DNA of 64,000 nucleotides from Enterococcus sp. CSURQ0835 (GCF_902706605.1 NZ_CACSLH010000010.1:1-64000), one strand, 5' to 3'. Counted from the first letter of the stretch, positions 1 to 8,443 are shown. Notes: a model not told the origin generated them from the sequence alone. A program made the numbers and translations.

Positions 1-66
1 GGTCAGGAGTGGAAGTGCAGTGATGCATGGAGCGGACTGATACTAATCGATCGAGGACTTAACCAA
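1..66 (+). rRNA. 23S ribosomal RNA, 3' end (partial)
   Basis: The opening bases, through the conserved segment ending GAGGACTTAACC, are the 3' terminus of a bacterial 23S rRNA. The gene enters from the left edge. The exact mature end (about 64-67) is estimated by analogy with other Firmicutes. The spacer to 5S (67-134) contains a TTGAGT/ACTCAA hairpin, probably a processing stem, and no tRNA. Confidence 0.95.
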
Positions 67-134
67 AATGATTTTCGGTTGTTTAAAGTTTCTGAATCCA
101 GTTTTGAGTGAACGAAGTTTACTCAATTAAATAG

Positions 135-250
135 TGTGGTGGCGATAGCATGAAGGATACACCTGTTCCCATGTCGAACACAGAAGTTAAGCTTCTTAGC
201 GCCGATCGTAGTGAGGGGTTGCCCCTTGTGAGAGTAGGACGTCGCCACGC
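135..250 (+). rRNA. rrf: 5S ribosomal RNA
   Basis: Complete 116-nt 5S rRNA. Its ends, TGTGGTGGCG and CGTCGCCACGC, pair to form helix I, and the internal block is almost identical to enterococcal 5S as I remember it. It lies directly downstream of 23S and is followed by a terminator with no tRNA cluster, so this is the end of the rrn operon. Confidence 0.97.
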
Positions 251-255
251 AACGT

Positions 256-289
256 AAGTCATTCAGTGAAAGCTGCATGACTTTTTTTA
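256..289 (+). terminator. rrn operon terminator
   Basis: AAGTCAT (256-262) pairs with ATGACTT (277-283), followed by a run of T. It sits a few bases after 5S rRNA. Confidence 0.8.
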
Positions 290-309
290 TTTCGAATTCA
301 CTGTTTGCC

Positions 310-339
310 TTGATTTTCCAGCAACAGCTTTGCTATAAT
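310..339 (+). promoter_or_regulatory. Promoter of the histidine phosphatase gene
   Basis: TTGATT (310-315), an 18-nt spacer and a perfect TATAAT (334-339) preceded by TGC (extended -10). It lies 32 nt upstream of the start codon at 371. Confidence 0.7.
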
Positions 340-370
340 CGAGCAATGTGAAAGAAAGAGGGAGATTTAG

Positions 371-907
371 TTGCTTTATGTCGCACGACATGGACAAACG
401 ACGTGGAATGTTGCCGAGTTGATTTCTGGGTTATCGGATGTCCCTTTAACAGAAGTAGGACAGCAACAAGCAAAAGAGCTAGCCGAAGAAGTGAGTCGTT
501 TGGAACAACCGATTACAAAAATTATCCATTCACCTTTAAAACGCGCGAAAGATACGGCTCAAGCGGTAGCAGATAAGAATCATTTGCCAATGATCGCTGA
601 CGAGCGTTTGGTGGAGATGAACTATGGTGATTTTGATGGGATGCCACAATCGACACCTGCGTTTCAAAAAGCTCGAGTACAATTCGCTAAACGTTTTCCA
701 AACGGAGAATCCGTATTAGATATTTATGCTCGCGTGGTGCCGCTCTTAGAAGAAGTTTTAGCCGATGAAGCGAATACGTATTTATTAGTTTGTCATAATG
801 GATTGATCCGCGCTATTCGGAATTATTTTGAGCCTTTAGAAAATGCGGAATTTTTCAAATTACGGACCCCGAATGCTACTTTAGTTCCATTAGAAAAAAA
901 GCGCTGA
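371..907 (+). CDS. Histidine phosphatase (phosphoglycerate mutase-like) family protein
   Basis: 178-aa protein of the histidine phosphatase superfamily. The N-terminal RHGQT motif (residues 6-10) carries the histidine that is phosphorylated during catalysis. The second core histidine is in VCHNG near residue 141, and a central acidic MNYGDFDG stretch is also typical. Members range from cofactor-dependent phosphoglycerate mutases to small-metabolite phosphatases. The short length and lack of mutase-specific insertions favour a phosphatase, substrate unknown. The start is TTG at 371, chosen because GAGGGAG lies just upstream and the RHG motif sits where expected. It is monocistronic, between its own promoter and a terminator. 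Confidence 0.85.
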   Translation: MLYVARHGQTTWNVAELISGLSDVPLTEVGQQQAKELAEEVSRLEQPITKIIHSPLKRAKDTAQAVADKNHLPMIADERLVEMNYGDFDGMPQSTPAFQKARVQFAKRFPNGESVLDIYARVVPLLEEVLADEANTYLLVCHNGLIRAIRNYFEPLENAEFFKLRTPNATLVPLEKKR

Positions 908-936
908 TCAAAAAGAAACTGATCAACGCTTTTTTG
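901..936 (+). terminator. Terminator between convergent genes
   Basis: GCGCTGATCA (901-910) and TGATCAACGC (920-929) form a stem followed by T-rich sequence. An A-run before the stem lets it also act on the minus-strand gene ending at 937. Confidence 0.75.
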
Positions 937-1842
937 TTAGATCGAAGCATGCATTTGTTTGATCGTTTCGATCGTATGCTGCCATTTTTCTTGTTCAGCT
1001 GAGGTCAATTGTAAGGTGAAATCTTGACTGACCCCACCGGCACCGACGATAGCGGGATGTCCAGCATAGCAACCATCTGCTGCACTGTAATTGGAGACCG
1101 GCAAGATCATCCGACTATTCGTAAGGATGGCTTCTGCAACGATAGCCGCTTGGTTTGCGATACCATAAGAAGTATAACCTTTACCAGCAAACGTGACCCA
1201 TCCGCCATCACGAGCATCGTGATCAAATTTTTCTAGTTGCGCGGGTGTGTAATTTTCTGTAATTGGTTTTCCAGCCACTCTAACGCTGGACCAAGCAACA
1301 AACTGTGAATTGCCGTGTTCACCGATCACGTAGCCCTCGATCGTATTCGGATGTAAGTTCAAATTTTTACCAACAGCGTGTTTCATCCGCGCAGAATCTA
1401 AAGTCGTCCCCGTACCGATCACTTGATTTTTAGGTAAACCAGTTAATTCTTGTAAATACTGAGTAACGACATCGCAGGGATTTGTGATGTCGAGCAATAC
1501 GCCGTTAAATCCAGATGCTTTGATTTTTGGTGCCCATTCAGCTACAACAGTTTTTGTGTAATTTAATTCGGCAAAACGATCGGTCGTTCCTTGTAAAATC
1601 GTGATGTCACCAGCTGAAAAAATGATCAAATCACAATCACTTAATTCACGTTCATCACTCGGTAAGATCTCGACCCAACCGTTTTGGCCCACTTGACCAT
1701 CGATTAAGTCATTGACCTCTGCATTGATCTTTTTTTCATTATGATCAAAAAAGACAAGTTGATCCACTAATTGACGGGCGATCAATGTATAGGCAACCGT
1801 GCTGCCTACATGTCCCAGTCCAATGATAGCTGCTTTTTTCAT
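937..1842 (-). CDS. L-2-hydroxyisocaproate dehydrogenase-like (LDH/MDH family)
   Basis: 301-aa NAD-dependent 2-hydroxyacid dehydrogenase of the L-lactate/malate dehydrogenase fold. GLGHVGSTVAY at the N-terminus is the dinucleotide-binding loop. TNPCDVV, GTGTTLDSAR and GEHGNSQFVAW are the family's substrate and catalytic loops, with the catalytic His in GEHGNS. The last motif and GKGYTSYG resemble lactobacillal L-HicDH more than LDH. The family interconverts branched 2-oxo acids and L-2-hydroxy acids, so a role in amino-acid-derived keto-acid reduction is inferred. The start is the ATG at 1842 preceded by AAGGAGA. A longer in-frame extension to 1902 lacks both a ribosome binding site and homology. 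Confidence 0.85.
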   Translation of the reverse strand: MKKAAIIGLGHVGSTVAYTLIARQLVDQLVFFDHNEKKINAEVNDLIDGQVGQNGWVEILPSDERELSDCDLIIFSAGDITILQGTTDRFAELNYTKTVVAEWAPKIKASGFNGVLLDITNPCDVVTQYLQELTGLPKNQVIGTGTTLDSARMKHAVGKNLNLHPNTIEGYVIGEHGNSQFVAWSSVRVAGKPITENYTPAQLEKFDHDARDGGWVTFAGKGYTSYGIANQAAIVAEAILTNSRMILPVSNYSAADGCYAGHPAIVGAGGVSQDFTLQLTSAEQEKWQHTIETIKQMHASI

Positions 1843-1921
1843 TTCGAAGCATCTCCTTTTCTTCATTAAAAAAAGCATGGACCTCTTCAGGGAGTTTGTC
1901 AACTAAAAAATGAGAAATGTT

Positions 1922-2371
1922 TTAATTCTGATTGGCTGTTTTTAATAATTGATAAATTCGTTCCAAGTCAGCCGTTGTTCCCCGTAATTCATAATCTGCA
2001 AGAAAAGGAAAATCAAATTGTGCCGCATATTGTTTAGCGGTTAAACAGTACTGGCGATTAAAATTTTTGTTGCCACTACCGATGACACCTAAACAATAGC
2101 GATAATTGTTTTGATAATCTAAATAGTCACGTAAAACATCCGTCAAAATTTCTACATCTCCATTGTCGACACCGTTACCACCTTCTAAATAAGTCGGGAC
2201 CATCGCAAAAAAATTTTCGGTCTCAACTTCAAAAGGCGAGTTGTCATCGATCTCTTTTAAAGTGATCGTAGGAGCAGTAGGATCAGTTGTTTGCTGAGCT
2301 GCAGCATATTCGGCTAAACGTTTTGCAAATGAACGCGTGTTGCCGGAAATAGAAATATAAATCAGTTTCAT
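1922..2371 (-). CDS. nrdI: NrdI-like flavodoxin, class Ib ribonucleotide reductase maturation
   Basis: 149-aa flavodoxin-like protein of the NrdI family. SISGNTRSF (residues 7-15) is the FMN phosphate-binding loop. The 50s and 90s loops VPTYLEGGNGVDNGD and GVIGSGNKNFN are the signature of streptococcal and enterococcal NrdI. NrdI supplies oxidant to assemble the dimanganese-tyrosyl radical cofactor of NrdF. No nrdE, nrdF or nrdH lies in the window, so it is physically separated from its partner. It begins with ATG behind AAAGGAG. Confidence 0.85.
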   Translation of the reverse strand: MKLIYISISGNTRSFAKRLAEYAAAQQTTDPTAPTITLKEIDDNSPFEVETENFFAMVPTYLEGGNGVDNGDVEILTDVLRDYLDYQNNYRYCLGVIGSGNKNFNRQYCLTAKQYAAQFDFPFLADYELRGTTADLERIYQLLKTANQN

Positions 2372-2421
2372 GGGAAAAACTCCTTTTGCTAAAAATAGAT
2401 CGCCAGTGGCTTCAAAAAAAT

Positions 2422-2430
2422 ATTATAGCA
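2422..2430 (-). promoter_or_regulatory. Extended -10 of the nrdI promoter
   Basis: Read on the minus strand this is TGCTATAAT, an extended -10 element 51 nt upstream of the nrdI start. No good -35 is visible. Confidence 0.5.
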
Positions 2431-2473
2431 CTCTTTCGTTAAGTTGCTGAAAGAAAAAATTTGGCTACTCCGA

Positions 2474-2488
2474 ATGTAAACGATTGCA
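2474..2488 (+). promoter_or_regulatory. CcpA-binding cre site
   Basis: ATGTAAACGATTGCA matches the Gram-positive cre consensus WTGNAARCGNWWNCA at every position. It overlaps the -35 element at 2484-2489, a position at which CcpA binding would be expected to repress. Confidence 0.75.
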
Positions 2489-2512
2489 AAAAATTAGCGG
2501 ACATGGTATAAA
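2484..2512 (+). promoter_or_regulatory. Promoter of a putative non-coding RNA
   Basis: TTGCAA (2484-2489), exactly 17 nt, then TATAAA (2507-2512). The predicted start of transcription is near 2519. No open reading frame with a ribosome binding site follows. Confidence 0.65.
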
Positions 2513-2518
2513 ATAAGT

Positions 2519-2856
2519 GTAAGGGGTAGTAATCCCGTAAGTTGTAGGATACAGCAAGGTGGGTGGAGGCACTCATCGACAGGAAGTGCTGTAATGGCAG
2601 AAAGGAAGTAGGGATTTTGAAGACTCCTTACCAAGGAAATCAGGTCTAGCAAGGAAGAGAAGATGTAGACAGACAGAACCATTTTCTCCCACCAGATGGT
2701 AATGATCAAAAGATAATGTGATGGACGCATTGATTATGCACGACCGCAACGCTATCAAAAAATGTAATAGATAGCAAAATGTGCGGCTACCATTTAACTT
2801 GCTAGACTATTTTTGTGCGAAAAAAAGCTCAGCCGAAACTTTCGGTTGAGCTTTTA
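2519..2856 (+). ncRNA. Putative CcpA-regulated structured RNA
   Basis: This 512-nt gap between nrdI and mvaS has no credible ORF. It has a near-consensus promoter with a perfect cre site and, about 340 nt later, a strong hairpin. Inside, GTCTAGCAAG (2644-2653) is perfectly complementary to CTTGCTAGAC (2798-2807), and GGTGGG (2558-2563) to CCCACC (2688-2693), suggesting long-range pairing. It is not recognisable as tmRNA, RNase P RNA, SRP RNA or 6S RNA. The 3' end is assumed to be the hairpin at 2826-2852, whose T-tract is weaker on this strand than on the other. Confidence 0.45.
2821..2856 (-). terminator. mvaS terminator (possibly bidirectional)
   Basis: AGCTCAGCCGAA (2826-2837) pairs with TTCGGTTGAGCT (2841-2852). 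On the minus strand the hairpin is followed by a run of seven T, right after the mvaS stop codon. On the plus strand the tail is only TTTT. Confidence 0.8.
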
Positions 2857-2883
2857 CTAGTTGGTAATTAGTTGTTCACGAAG

Positions 2884-4038
2884 TTATGCTTCACGATAAT
2901 AACGAATATCTCCGCTGATTTTTTTGATTGCAAAACTGCTAGTGTCATCAAATTCATAAGTTCCGCCATCTGCAGGGAGCTTTTGTTTGAACAATGTTTC
3001 GTATTCCGTGAGTGTCAATTTTTTTCGTTGGGCTAGAAGAGCTTCATTTTCCGCTATCAGCAGTGATCGTTTGAAGTCTGGCTCGACGATCAATGAGAAA
3101 AATTCGCTGACTGCTCCTGAGCCGTAACTAAATAATCCGATTCGGTCGCCGGCTTTTAATGTGCCGTGATCTAATAATGAGCATAAGCCCAAATATAATG
3201 AGCCCGTGTACAAGTTCCCGACTTTGCGGCTATAAGTGATGGCATGCTCGTATTGCGCCATTAAACGGTCTTGATCAGCAGTCGACATTTCTAGTGCGAT
3301 TGCCGCGAAAGCTTTCCGCCCCATTTTTGTGTAAGGTAAATGGAAAGTTAGTGCAGCATAATCACTTGCGGTGCGCTGATTCAATTTTTTATTTGCTTCC
3401 CAGACTTTGACAAAAGACTCGACATAGATCTCATTAGATAAATGTCCGTCAACGAGGGGATAATCATGTCCAGCCGGCCGCCAAAAATCATAAACATCTT
3501 CTGCATAATAAACCGAATCATCTGCAAAACGTAAAATCTTCGGTTCAGCACTGACTAACATCGCGACCGCACCGCAGCCTTGGGTCGGTTCACCTGGAGT
3601 AGCGAGTCCGTATTTTGCGATGTCTGCTGCGATCACAAGAACTTTTTTATCAGGATGGCAAGCCACAAAATCATGAGCTTGTTGCAAAGCCGCCGTTCCA
3701 CCGTAGCAGGCGTGTTTGATCTCGTAAGTTCGAGCATAAGGTTGGATACCAAGCAAGTGATGAATGCTGACAGCAGCCGATTTTGAAAAGTCATGAGCGG
3801 ACTCGGTACCAACGATCACCATGGCGATTTGTTTTTTGTCGGTGTCACTCACGATTCGTTGTGCTGCGTTTGCTCCCAGTGTTACGATATCTTGAGTGTA
3901 AGGGAGGACCGCCATTTGGTCTTGGCCTAATCCGATATGAAATTTATTTGGATCGACTTGCCGCGCTTGAGCTAAGTCGGTCATTTCGACATAATTATTT
4001 GGTACATGAAAGGCGATTTTTTCAATCCCGATCTTCAT
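2884..4038 (-). CDS. mvaS: Hydroxymethylglutaryl-CoA synthase
   Basis: 384-aa HMG-CoA synthase, condensing acetyl-CoA and acetoacetyl-CoA in the mevalonate route to isopentenyl diphosphate. It aligns by eye along its whole length with enterococcal MvaS. The acylated nucleophile is Cys111 in KHACYGG, matching Cys111 of the E. faecalis enzyme. GEPTQGCGAVAML, HLPYTKMG and SYGSGA are further family blocks. The start is the second ATG of an ATGATG pair behind GGAGG, giving MKIGIEKIAF as in homologues. Upstream in-frame codons to 4116 are not part of the protein. It is transcribed divergently from mvaE, the next enzyme in the pathway. Confidence 0.97.
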   Translation of the reverse strand: MKIGIEKIAFHVPNNYVEMTDLAQARQVDPNKFHIGLGQDQMAVLPYTQDIVTLGANAAQRIVSDTDKKQIAMVIVGTESAHDFSKSAAVSIHHLLGIQPYARTYEIKHACYGGTAALQQAHDFVACHPDKKVLVIAADIAKYGLATPGEPTQGCGAVAMLVSAEPKILRFADDSVYYAEDVYDFWRPAGHDYPLVDGHLSNEIYVESFVKVWEANKKLNQRTASDYAALTFHLPYTKMGRKAFAAIALEMSTADQDRLMAQYEHAITYSRKVGNLYTGSLYLGLCSLLDHGTLKAGDRIGLFSYGSGAVSEFFSLIVEPDFKRSLLIAENEALLAQRKKLTLTEYETLFKQKLPADGGTYEFDDTSSFAIKKISGDIRYYREA

Positions 4039-4086
4039 CATATTCCTCCTTGTGTCGTCCACTAGTGGCGATTTCTTTCCTTCTGT

Positions 4087-4116
4087 AATATAGCATATGT
4101 CTTCAAATAAACTCAA
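4087..4116 (-). promoter_or_regulatory. mvaS promoter
   Basis: On the minus strand TTGAGT (4116-4111), an 18-nt spacer and TATATT (4092-4087) with TGC before it, an extended -10 arrangement. Confidence 0.55.
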
Positions 4117-4144
4117 TTTTCTTAAGAAATTATAAAACTCTCTG

Positions 4145-4153
4145 TGCTATACT
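4145..4153 (+). promoter_or_regulatory. mvaE promoter, extended -10
   Basis: TGCTATACT, an extended -10, lies 40 nt before the mvaE start. The -35 region is poor. It lies close to the divergent mvaS promoter, so the two pathway genes could be co-regulated from this 154-nt gap. Confidence 0.5.
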
Positions 4154-4192
4154 CTAGCCCGGTCTTTAATCGAAATCATTGGAGGTGCCACC

Positions 4193-6631
4193 TTGGAAGA
4201 GGTAGTCATTTTAAGTGCCGTCAGAACACCGATCGGCAAATATAAAGGAAAATTAGCAAGTTTTTCAGCTGTTACTTTAGGCCAGCTTGTGGTCGAAGAA
4301 AGTCTGCGGCGGGCGCAAATCAACGGTCGTGATGTGGGGCAAGTCTTGTTTGGAAATGTTTTACAGGCAGGCAATGGTCAAAATGTTGCGCGCCAAGTTG
4401 CGTTAAATGCCGGACTTCCAGTTGAAACACCGGCTACTACGATCAATGAAGTTTGCGGTTCAGGTATGAAAGCTTTGATTTACGGCATGCAGCAGATCCA
4501 GTTGGGGCAAGCCGAAGTAGTCGTGGCTGGCGGGACTGAAAGCATGTCGCAAGCAGGAAACGTTTCAAAATTCGATTATGAAAAACAAGCGTGGCAAGCA
4601 CCTTTTTCTAGCATGCTCTATGACGGTTTGACAGATGCCTTTAGTCAGCAGCATATGGGTTTGACGGCAGAAAAAGTCGCGGAGACATTTCAAGTGAGTC
4701 GCCAAGTGCAAGATGAATTTGCTTATACGTCGCAAAAAAAAGCTGCTGCTGCCGCGGCAGACGGAAAATTTGATGCGGAGATCGTTCCCGTCTTATTACC
4801 CGATGGCAGTTGGTTTGCTCAAGATGAGAGTATTCGACCTGAGACGACGGTAGAAAAAATCAGCACACTGCAGCCAGTATTCAAAGCGGATGGAACCGTG
4901 ACAGCTGCTAACGCCTCGACGTTAAACGATGGCGCTTCGGCGTTAGTTTTAGCGGCTAAAAGTTATGCACTTGCGCACGAGTTGCCTTATTTAGCGACGA
5001 TCTCAGGCTACAGCGAAGTCGGGATCGATCCTAGTATCATGGGTGTCGCACCGATCACTGCGATCGAAAAATTATTAGCTACCCAACAAAAAACGACCGC
5101 GGAGATCGATTTATTTCAAATCAACGAGGCGTTTGCTTCTGCTTCGGTTGTAGTGCAAGACAGATTGCAATTACCAGCTGAAAAAGTTAATTTATACGGT
5201 GGCGCGATCGCTTTGGGACATCCTATCGGGGCAACGGGTGCTCGCATCGTAACGACCTTGTTATCAGAATTGCAGCAATTAGATAAACAAACTGGGATCG
5301 CTTCATTATGTATTGGCGGTGGCCTCGGGCTTGCGCTATTGATCACACGCCCAGAAACGAAAACCAATGCGCAGAAATTTTATCAATTGACGACTGCCGA
5401 ACGGTTGGCACATTTAGTAGCTGAAAAAAAAATCACGGCAGCTGAAGCAGCGAAATTGGATCAGACGAGTTTATCGGATACGGTAGCCACTCATTTGATC
5501 GAAAATAAAATCAGTGAAGCGGAGATCCCGTTAGGTCTTGCCCAAAATTTTGTGGTGAATGGAAAAGAATATGTGATCCCGATGGCGACGGAAGAGCCTT
5601 CTGTCATTGCCGCTGCCAGTAATGGCGCGCGTTTTTTTGCCGGCGGACTTAAAGCTGCTTCAAACGATCGCCAAATGATCGGACAGATCGTATTGCAAGC
5701 TGTCAAAGATCAAGCCAAGGTTAGCGCCACATTGAAAGAACATGAAGCGGAGATCTTTGCTGCTGCTAAGGCCGCTTATCCGTCAATTGTTGCGCGCGGC
5801 GGTGGTTTGACGGCGTTGCGTTTTCGCGAATTTCCAGCGAACTTTTTATCCCTCGATCTTTTAGTCGATGTCAAAGATGCGATGGGAGCGAATATTTTAA
5901 ATACGATTTTAGAAGGCGTGGCGGAGAAAATTCGCGGGTGGTTACCAGAACAAACTATTTTATTTAGTATTTTAAGTAACTATGCTACCGAAACCACCGT
6001 CACAGCTCAAGGCAAGATCCCACTTTCAAAATTGCACCCAAAACCAGAAAAAGCGCAACTGATCGCGGAAAAAATCGTGGCTGCCAGTCACTTTGCACAA
6101 CTTGATCCTTACCGTGCTGTGACCCACAACAAAGGTATTATGAACGGCATTGATGCGGTCGTTTTAGCAACGGGAAATGACACCCGTCAAGTTGCTGCCG
6201 GGTGCCACGCTTATGCTGCTAGAGATGGTCGCTACCGTGGGCTTGCGCAATGGGAGATCCAGAAAGATCAATTAGTTGGCGAGATGGAGATCCCGTTAGC
6301 GATCGCTTGCGTAGGGGGCGCGACAAAAATTTTACCTAAAGCGCAGTTGAGTTTGAAATTATTGGCGGTTACTTCAGCCGCGGAATTAGCGGAAGTGATC
6401 GCTGCTGTAGGCTTGGCGCAAAATTTTGCAGCCTTAAAAGCGCTGGTGACAGAAGGCATCCAAAAAGGTCATATGAGTTTGCAAAGTCGCAGCTTAGCCA
6501 TGAGTGCGGGAGCTACTGGAGCAGAGATCGAGCTGATCAGTGAACAATTAAAACAAGCGCCCCAAATGAATCTAACCATTGCTGAAAATCTCTTGTACCA
6601 ATTACGCCAAAAAAATAGCAGACTTAAATAA
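4193..6631 (+). CDS. mvaE: Acetyl-CoA acetyltransferase / HMG-CoA reductase fusion
   Basis: 812-aa bifunctional mevalonate-pathway enzyme. Residues 1 to about 390 are a biosynthetic thiolase with acyl-accepting Cys88 in NEVCGSGMK and the C-terminal GGGLGLALL loop. Residues about 395-805 are a class II HMG-CoA reductase with EEPSVIAAASNGA, DAMGANILN and the GNDTRQVAAG segment. The fusion makes acetoacetyl-CoA and, after MvaS acts, reduces HMG-CoA to mevalonate. Among bacteria it is characteristic of enterococci and relatives, so it is a useful taxonomic marker. Translation starts at TTG 4193 behind GGAGG. The reading frame is intact. Confidence 0.97.
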   Translation: MEEVVILSAVRTPIGKYKGKLASFSAVTLGQLVVEESLRRAQINGRDVGQVLFGNVLQAGNGQNVARQVALNAGLPVETPATTINEVCGSGMKALIYGMQQIQLGQAEVVVAGGTESMSQAGNVSKFDYEKQAWQAPFSSMLYDGLTDAFSQQHMGLTAEKVAETFQVSRQVQDEFAYTSQKKAAAAAADGKFDAEIVPVLLPDGSWFAQDESIRPETTVEKISTLQPVFKADGTVTAANASTLNDGASALVLAAKSYALAHELPYLATISGYSEVGIDPSIMGVAPITAIEKLLATQQKTTAEIDLFQINEAFASASVVVQDRLQLPAEKVNLYGGAIALGHPIGATGARIVTTLLSELQQLDKQTGIASLCIGGGLGLALLITRPETKTNAQKFYQLTTAERLAHLVAEKKITAAEAAKLDQTSLSDTVATHLIENKISEAEIPLGLAQNFVVNGKEYVIPMATEEPSVIAAASNGARFFAGGLKAASNDRQMIGQIVLQAVKDQAKVSATLKEHEAEIFAAAKAAYPSIVARGGGLTALRFREFPANFLSLDLLVDVKDAMGANILNTILEGVAEKIRGWLPEQTILFSILSNYATETTVTAQGKIPLSKLHPKPEKAQLIAEKIVAASHFAQLDPYRAVTHNKGIMNGIDAVVLATGNDTRQVAAGCHAYAARDGRYRGLAQWEIQKDQLVGEMEIPLAIACVGGATKILPKAQLSLKLLAVTSAAELAEVIAAVGLAQNFAALKALVTEGIQKGHMSLQSRSLAMSAGATGAEIELISEQLKQAPQMNLTIAENLLYQLRQKNSRLK

Positions 6632-6638
6632 AGCGACA

Positions 6639-6680
6639 AGTACGCGCCAGCTAGTAATTTAACTGGCGCGTACTTTTTTT
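6639..6680 (+). terminator. mvaE terminator
   Basis: A 12-bp perfect stem, AGTACGCGCCAG (6639-6650) with CTGGCGCGTACT (6663-6674), is followed by a run of T. Confidence 0.9.
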
Positions 6681-6699
6681 GTGATTAAAAAGAAGTGCT

Positions 6700-7767
6700 T
6701 TAGTGCAAACTAAACGTCATTTCGACCGGATTATGATCTGAATAAGCAAAGCCGGTGTCACGGACGCGGACAGTTTTGACCGTGATGTTGTCGGAAACGA
6801 AAAAACCGTCGATCAGTGTGACTAGCGTGTGGCCTTTGCGATAAGGTTCGTTCAAATTTCGCGCAGAAGGGATTTTTGCTTGGGCTAAGTTGCTTTGTGG
6901 CTGCGTGAACTCTACCGGTAGTTGTTGTGTCGGAAATGGATGCGTCCAACTGAGACGTTGGTGACTCGTATGGAAAACTTGGGGACTATTTCCTAGCAAA
7001 TCATGGTTAAAGTCTCCAGCTACTAGCACATAGTTACCTTTTTTGGCTTCTGCAGACATGAACGTAAAAAGTTTATCCAGCTGAGCTTGTTGGATCTTTT
7101 TATTTTTCGTGTAAGCTGATAAATGCGTATTGATCGCAATCAAGTATCGACCATTTTTGACTGGCAAGACGGAAGCCGTAAAGGCGCGATCTAAGTCAAA
7201 AAATTTATTGAAATCCGTTTCGATCGGTAATGAGTAGCGGCGGCTCTGGCTGATTGTTGTGCGGCTTAACGTCACTAAACCTGATTTTGCTTTCCCAATC
7301 GGTTCGGTCAACGGATAAAATAAATAGCTGGAATCATAATTTTGACCGTAAACACTCGCGTAGTCGGGAAACGCGTTTTTTAATCGCTGGACTTCATTCA
7401 CATGTCGCGAGCGATCACCAGCTTGATCAACTTCTTGATAAAAGGCGAGTGTCGGGTCGATTTGTTGGGTCGTTTGGATGATACCGTTGAGATTTTGCCG
7501 AACGACTTGTTTGCTCGTTGCGCGCGCTTTTTTTCCACCGTCCATGAAAAAACTATAATTTGGCGGGTAAGAACCATAGCCGATATTATACGTCATGGCG
7601 CGATAGGTTTTATCTTTGACTAGCTGTGAACGCGGGGAAGTATGAACGGCGAGCTGCTGTTCAGCGGGTAAGCGGTGATAGCTGAGAAATAAATAGCCGA
7701 TATAACAAACTAATAGTAAAAGTACCGCGGTAAAAATCCCGATAAAAAAGCGAAAAATTTTTTTCAA
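6700..7767 (-). CDS. Membrane-anchored endonuclease/exonuclease/phosphatase family protein
   Basis: 355-aa EEP-superfamily hydrolase with an N-terminal hydrophobic segment (about residues 5-28), so the catalytic domain probably lies outside the membrane. EEP motifs occur in order: MTYNIGYG, the metal-binding Glu in FYQEVD, NTHLSAY, GDFNHD and the terminal SDHNP. The family includes nucleases, sphingomyelinases and phosphatases, and the substrate cannot be told from sequence. The start is TTG at 7767, with AAGGAG 7 nt upstream and the hydrophobic segment immediately following. An extension to 7839 overlaps a terminator and is unlikely to be translated. Confidence 0.85.
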   Translation of the reverse strand: MKKIFRFFIGIFTAVLLLLVCYIGYLFLSYHRLPAEQQLAVHTSPRSQLVKDKTYRAMTYNIGYGSYPPNYSFFMDGGKKARATSKQVVRQNLNGIIQTTQQIDPTLAFYQEVDQAGDRSRHVNEVQRLKNAFPDYASVYGQNYDSSYLFYPLTEPIGKAKSGLVTLSRTTISQSRRYSLPIETDFNKFFDLDRAFTASVLPVKNGRYLIAINTHLSAYTKNKKIQQAQLDKLFTFMSAEAKKGNYVLVAGDFNHDLLGNSPQVFHTSHQRLSWTHPFPTQQLPVEFTQPQSNLAQAKIPSARNLNEPYRKGHTLVTLIDGFFVSDNITVKTVRVRDTGFAYSDHNPVEMTFSLH

Positions 7768-7823
7768 ACTGAAAACTCCTTGACTACTATTTTTAGGATA
7801 ATGAACGTTTTGAAATAAACCAG

Positions 7824-7860
7824 CAAAAAACGATCTCATAATCAGATCAATGAGATCGTT
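7824..7860 (-). terminator. Terminator after the LURP-one gene
   Basis: AACGATCTCAT and ATGAGATCGTT (arms 7829-7839 and 7850-7860) form an 11-bp stem with a T-run on the minus strand. Confidence 0.8.
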
Positions 7861-7927
7861 TTGGTTATCGAAGTTTTAGTGCTTTTGGGGAAACAGAGCA
7901 TTTTCAAACTGAGCGGCGACTGGCTGG

Positions 7928-8443
7928 CTACTCAGCTGAAAAACGGATCTGTAAACTAGGCTTCCGATCTTTTTTACGATTGTAAAGCCAGTAGTCCATG
8001 ATCGCGGCGATACAAATACAGATGGGCGCGTCACTTGTTTGTGTGACATCAAGCACGTAATAATCGCCCGTCAGCAGTGTTGCTTTGTCCATCGTCATCA
8101 CGCGATCATTAAAATGGTTGATTGCATAGCGATGCTGGTAAATATTGCCATGGACAGCCCAGTTAAGTTGTTTGATGTAATAAAAATCACCGGGCCAGTT
8201 GAAGATCTTATGTAGTGTACCGACTTTAGCTTGCCCTTGATAGATCTCAAATTTACGTCCGAAGATCACGCTAGCTTGTTTGATGGAGGCCACGATCTCG
8301 CCGCTCATAGCATAAAGCGACAAGACATTTCCTTTGCGGCCCCAATGTCCCACTAGTAAAAAAAGGGAGCGTCCATCGGCATCTTTGACGATCGTTCGGG
8401 TGGCGGTACTTAAATGGTTTTCTTGAATAAAAAATTCTGTCAT
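7928..8443 (-). CDS. LURP-one-related / YxjI-like (tubby-like) protein
   Basis: 171-aa protein whose pattern of short beta strands and phrases such as VKDADGRSLFLLVGHWG and YEIYQG-like repeats resembles the LURP-one/YxjI family, which has a tubby-like beta-barrel fold. The family has no established enzymatic role in bacteria. No signal peptide or membrane segment is seen. The gene follows the HAD phosphatase at 8460 by 16 nt and precedes a terminator, so the two probably form an operon. The assignment rests on general sequence character and is moderate. Confidence 0.55.
   Translation of the reverse strand: MTEFFIQENHLSTATRTIVKDADGRSLFLLVGHWGRKGNVLSLYAMSGEIVASIKQASVIFGRKFEIYQGQAKVGTLHKIFNWPGDFYYIKQLNWAVHGNIYQHRYAINHFNDRVMTMDKATLLTGDYYVLDVTQTSDAPICICIAAIMDYWLYNRKKDRKPSLQIRFSAE

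Noticed and set aside
2494-2758. Two minus-strand frames (61 and 78 codons) in the nrdI-mvaS gap
   Set aside because: No ribosome binding site, no recognisable protein character, and they lie opposite the better-supported RNA with its own promoter.
3783-4088. Plus-strand frame opposite mvaS
   Set aside because: It is a shadow of the conserved mvaS coding sequence and has no start signals. The same applies to the other long antisense frames inside recognised genes.
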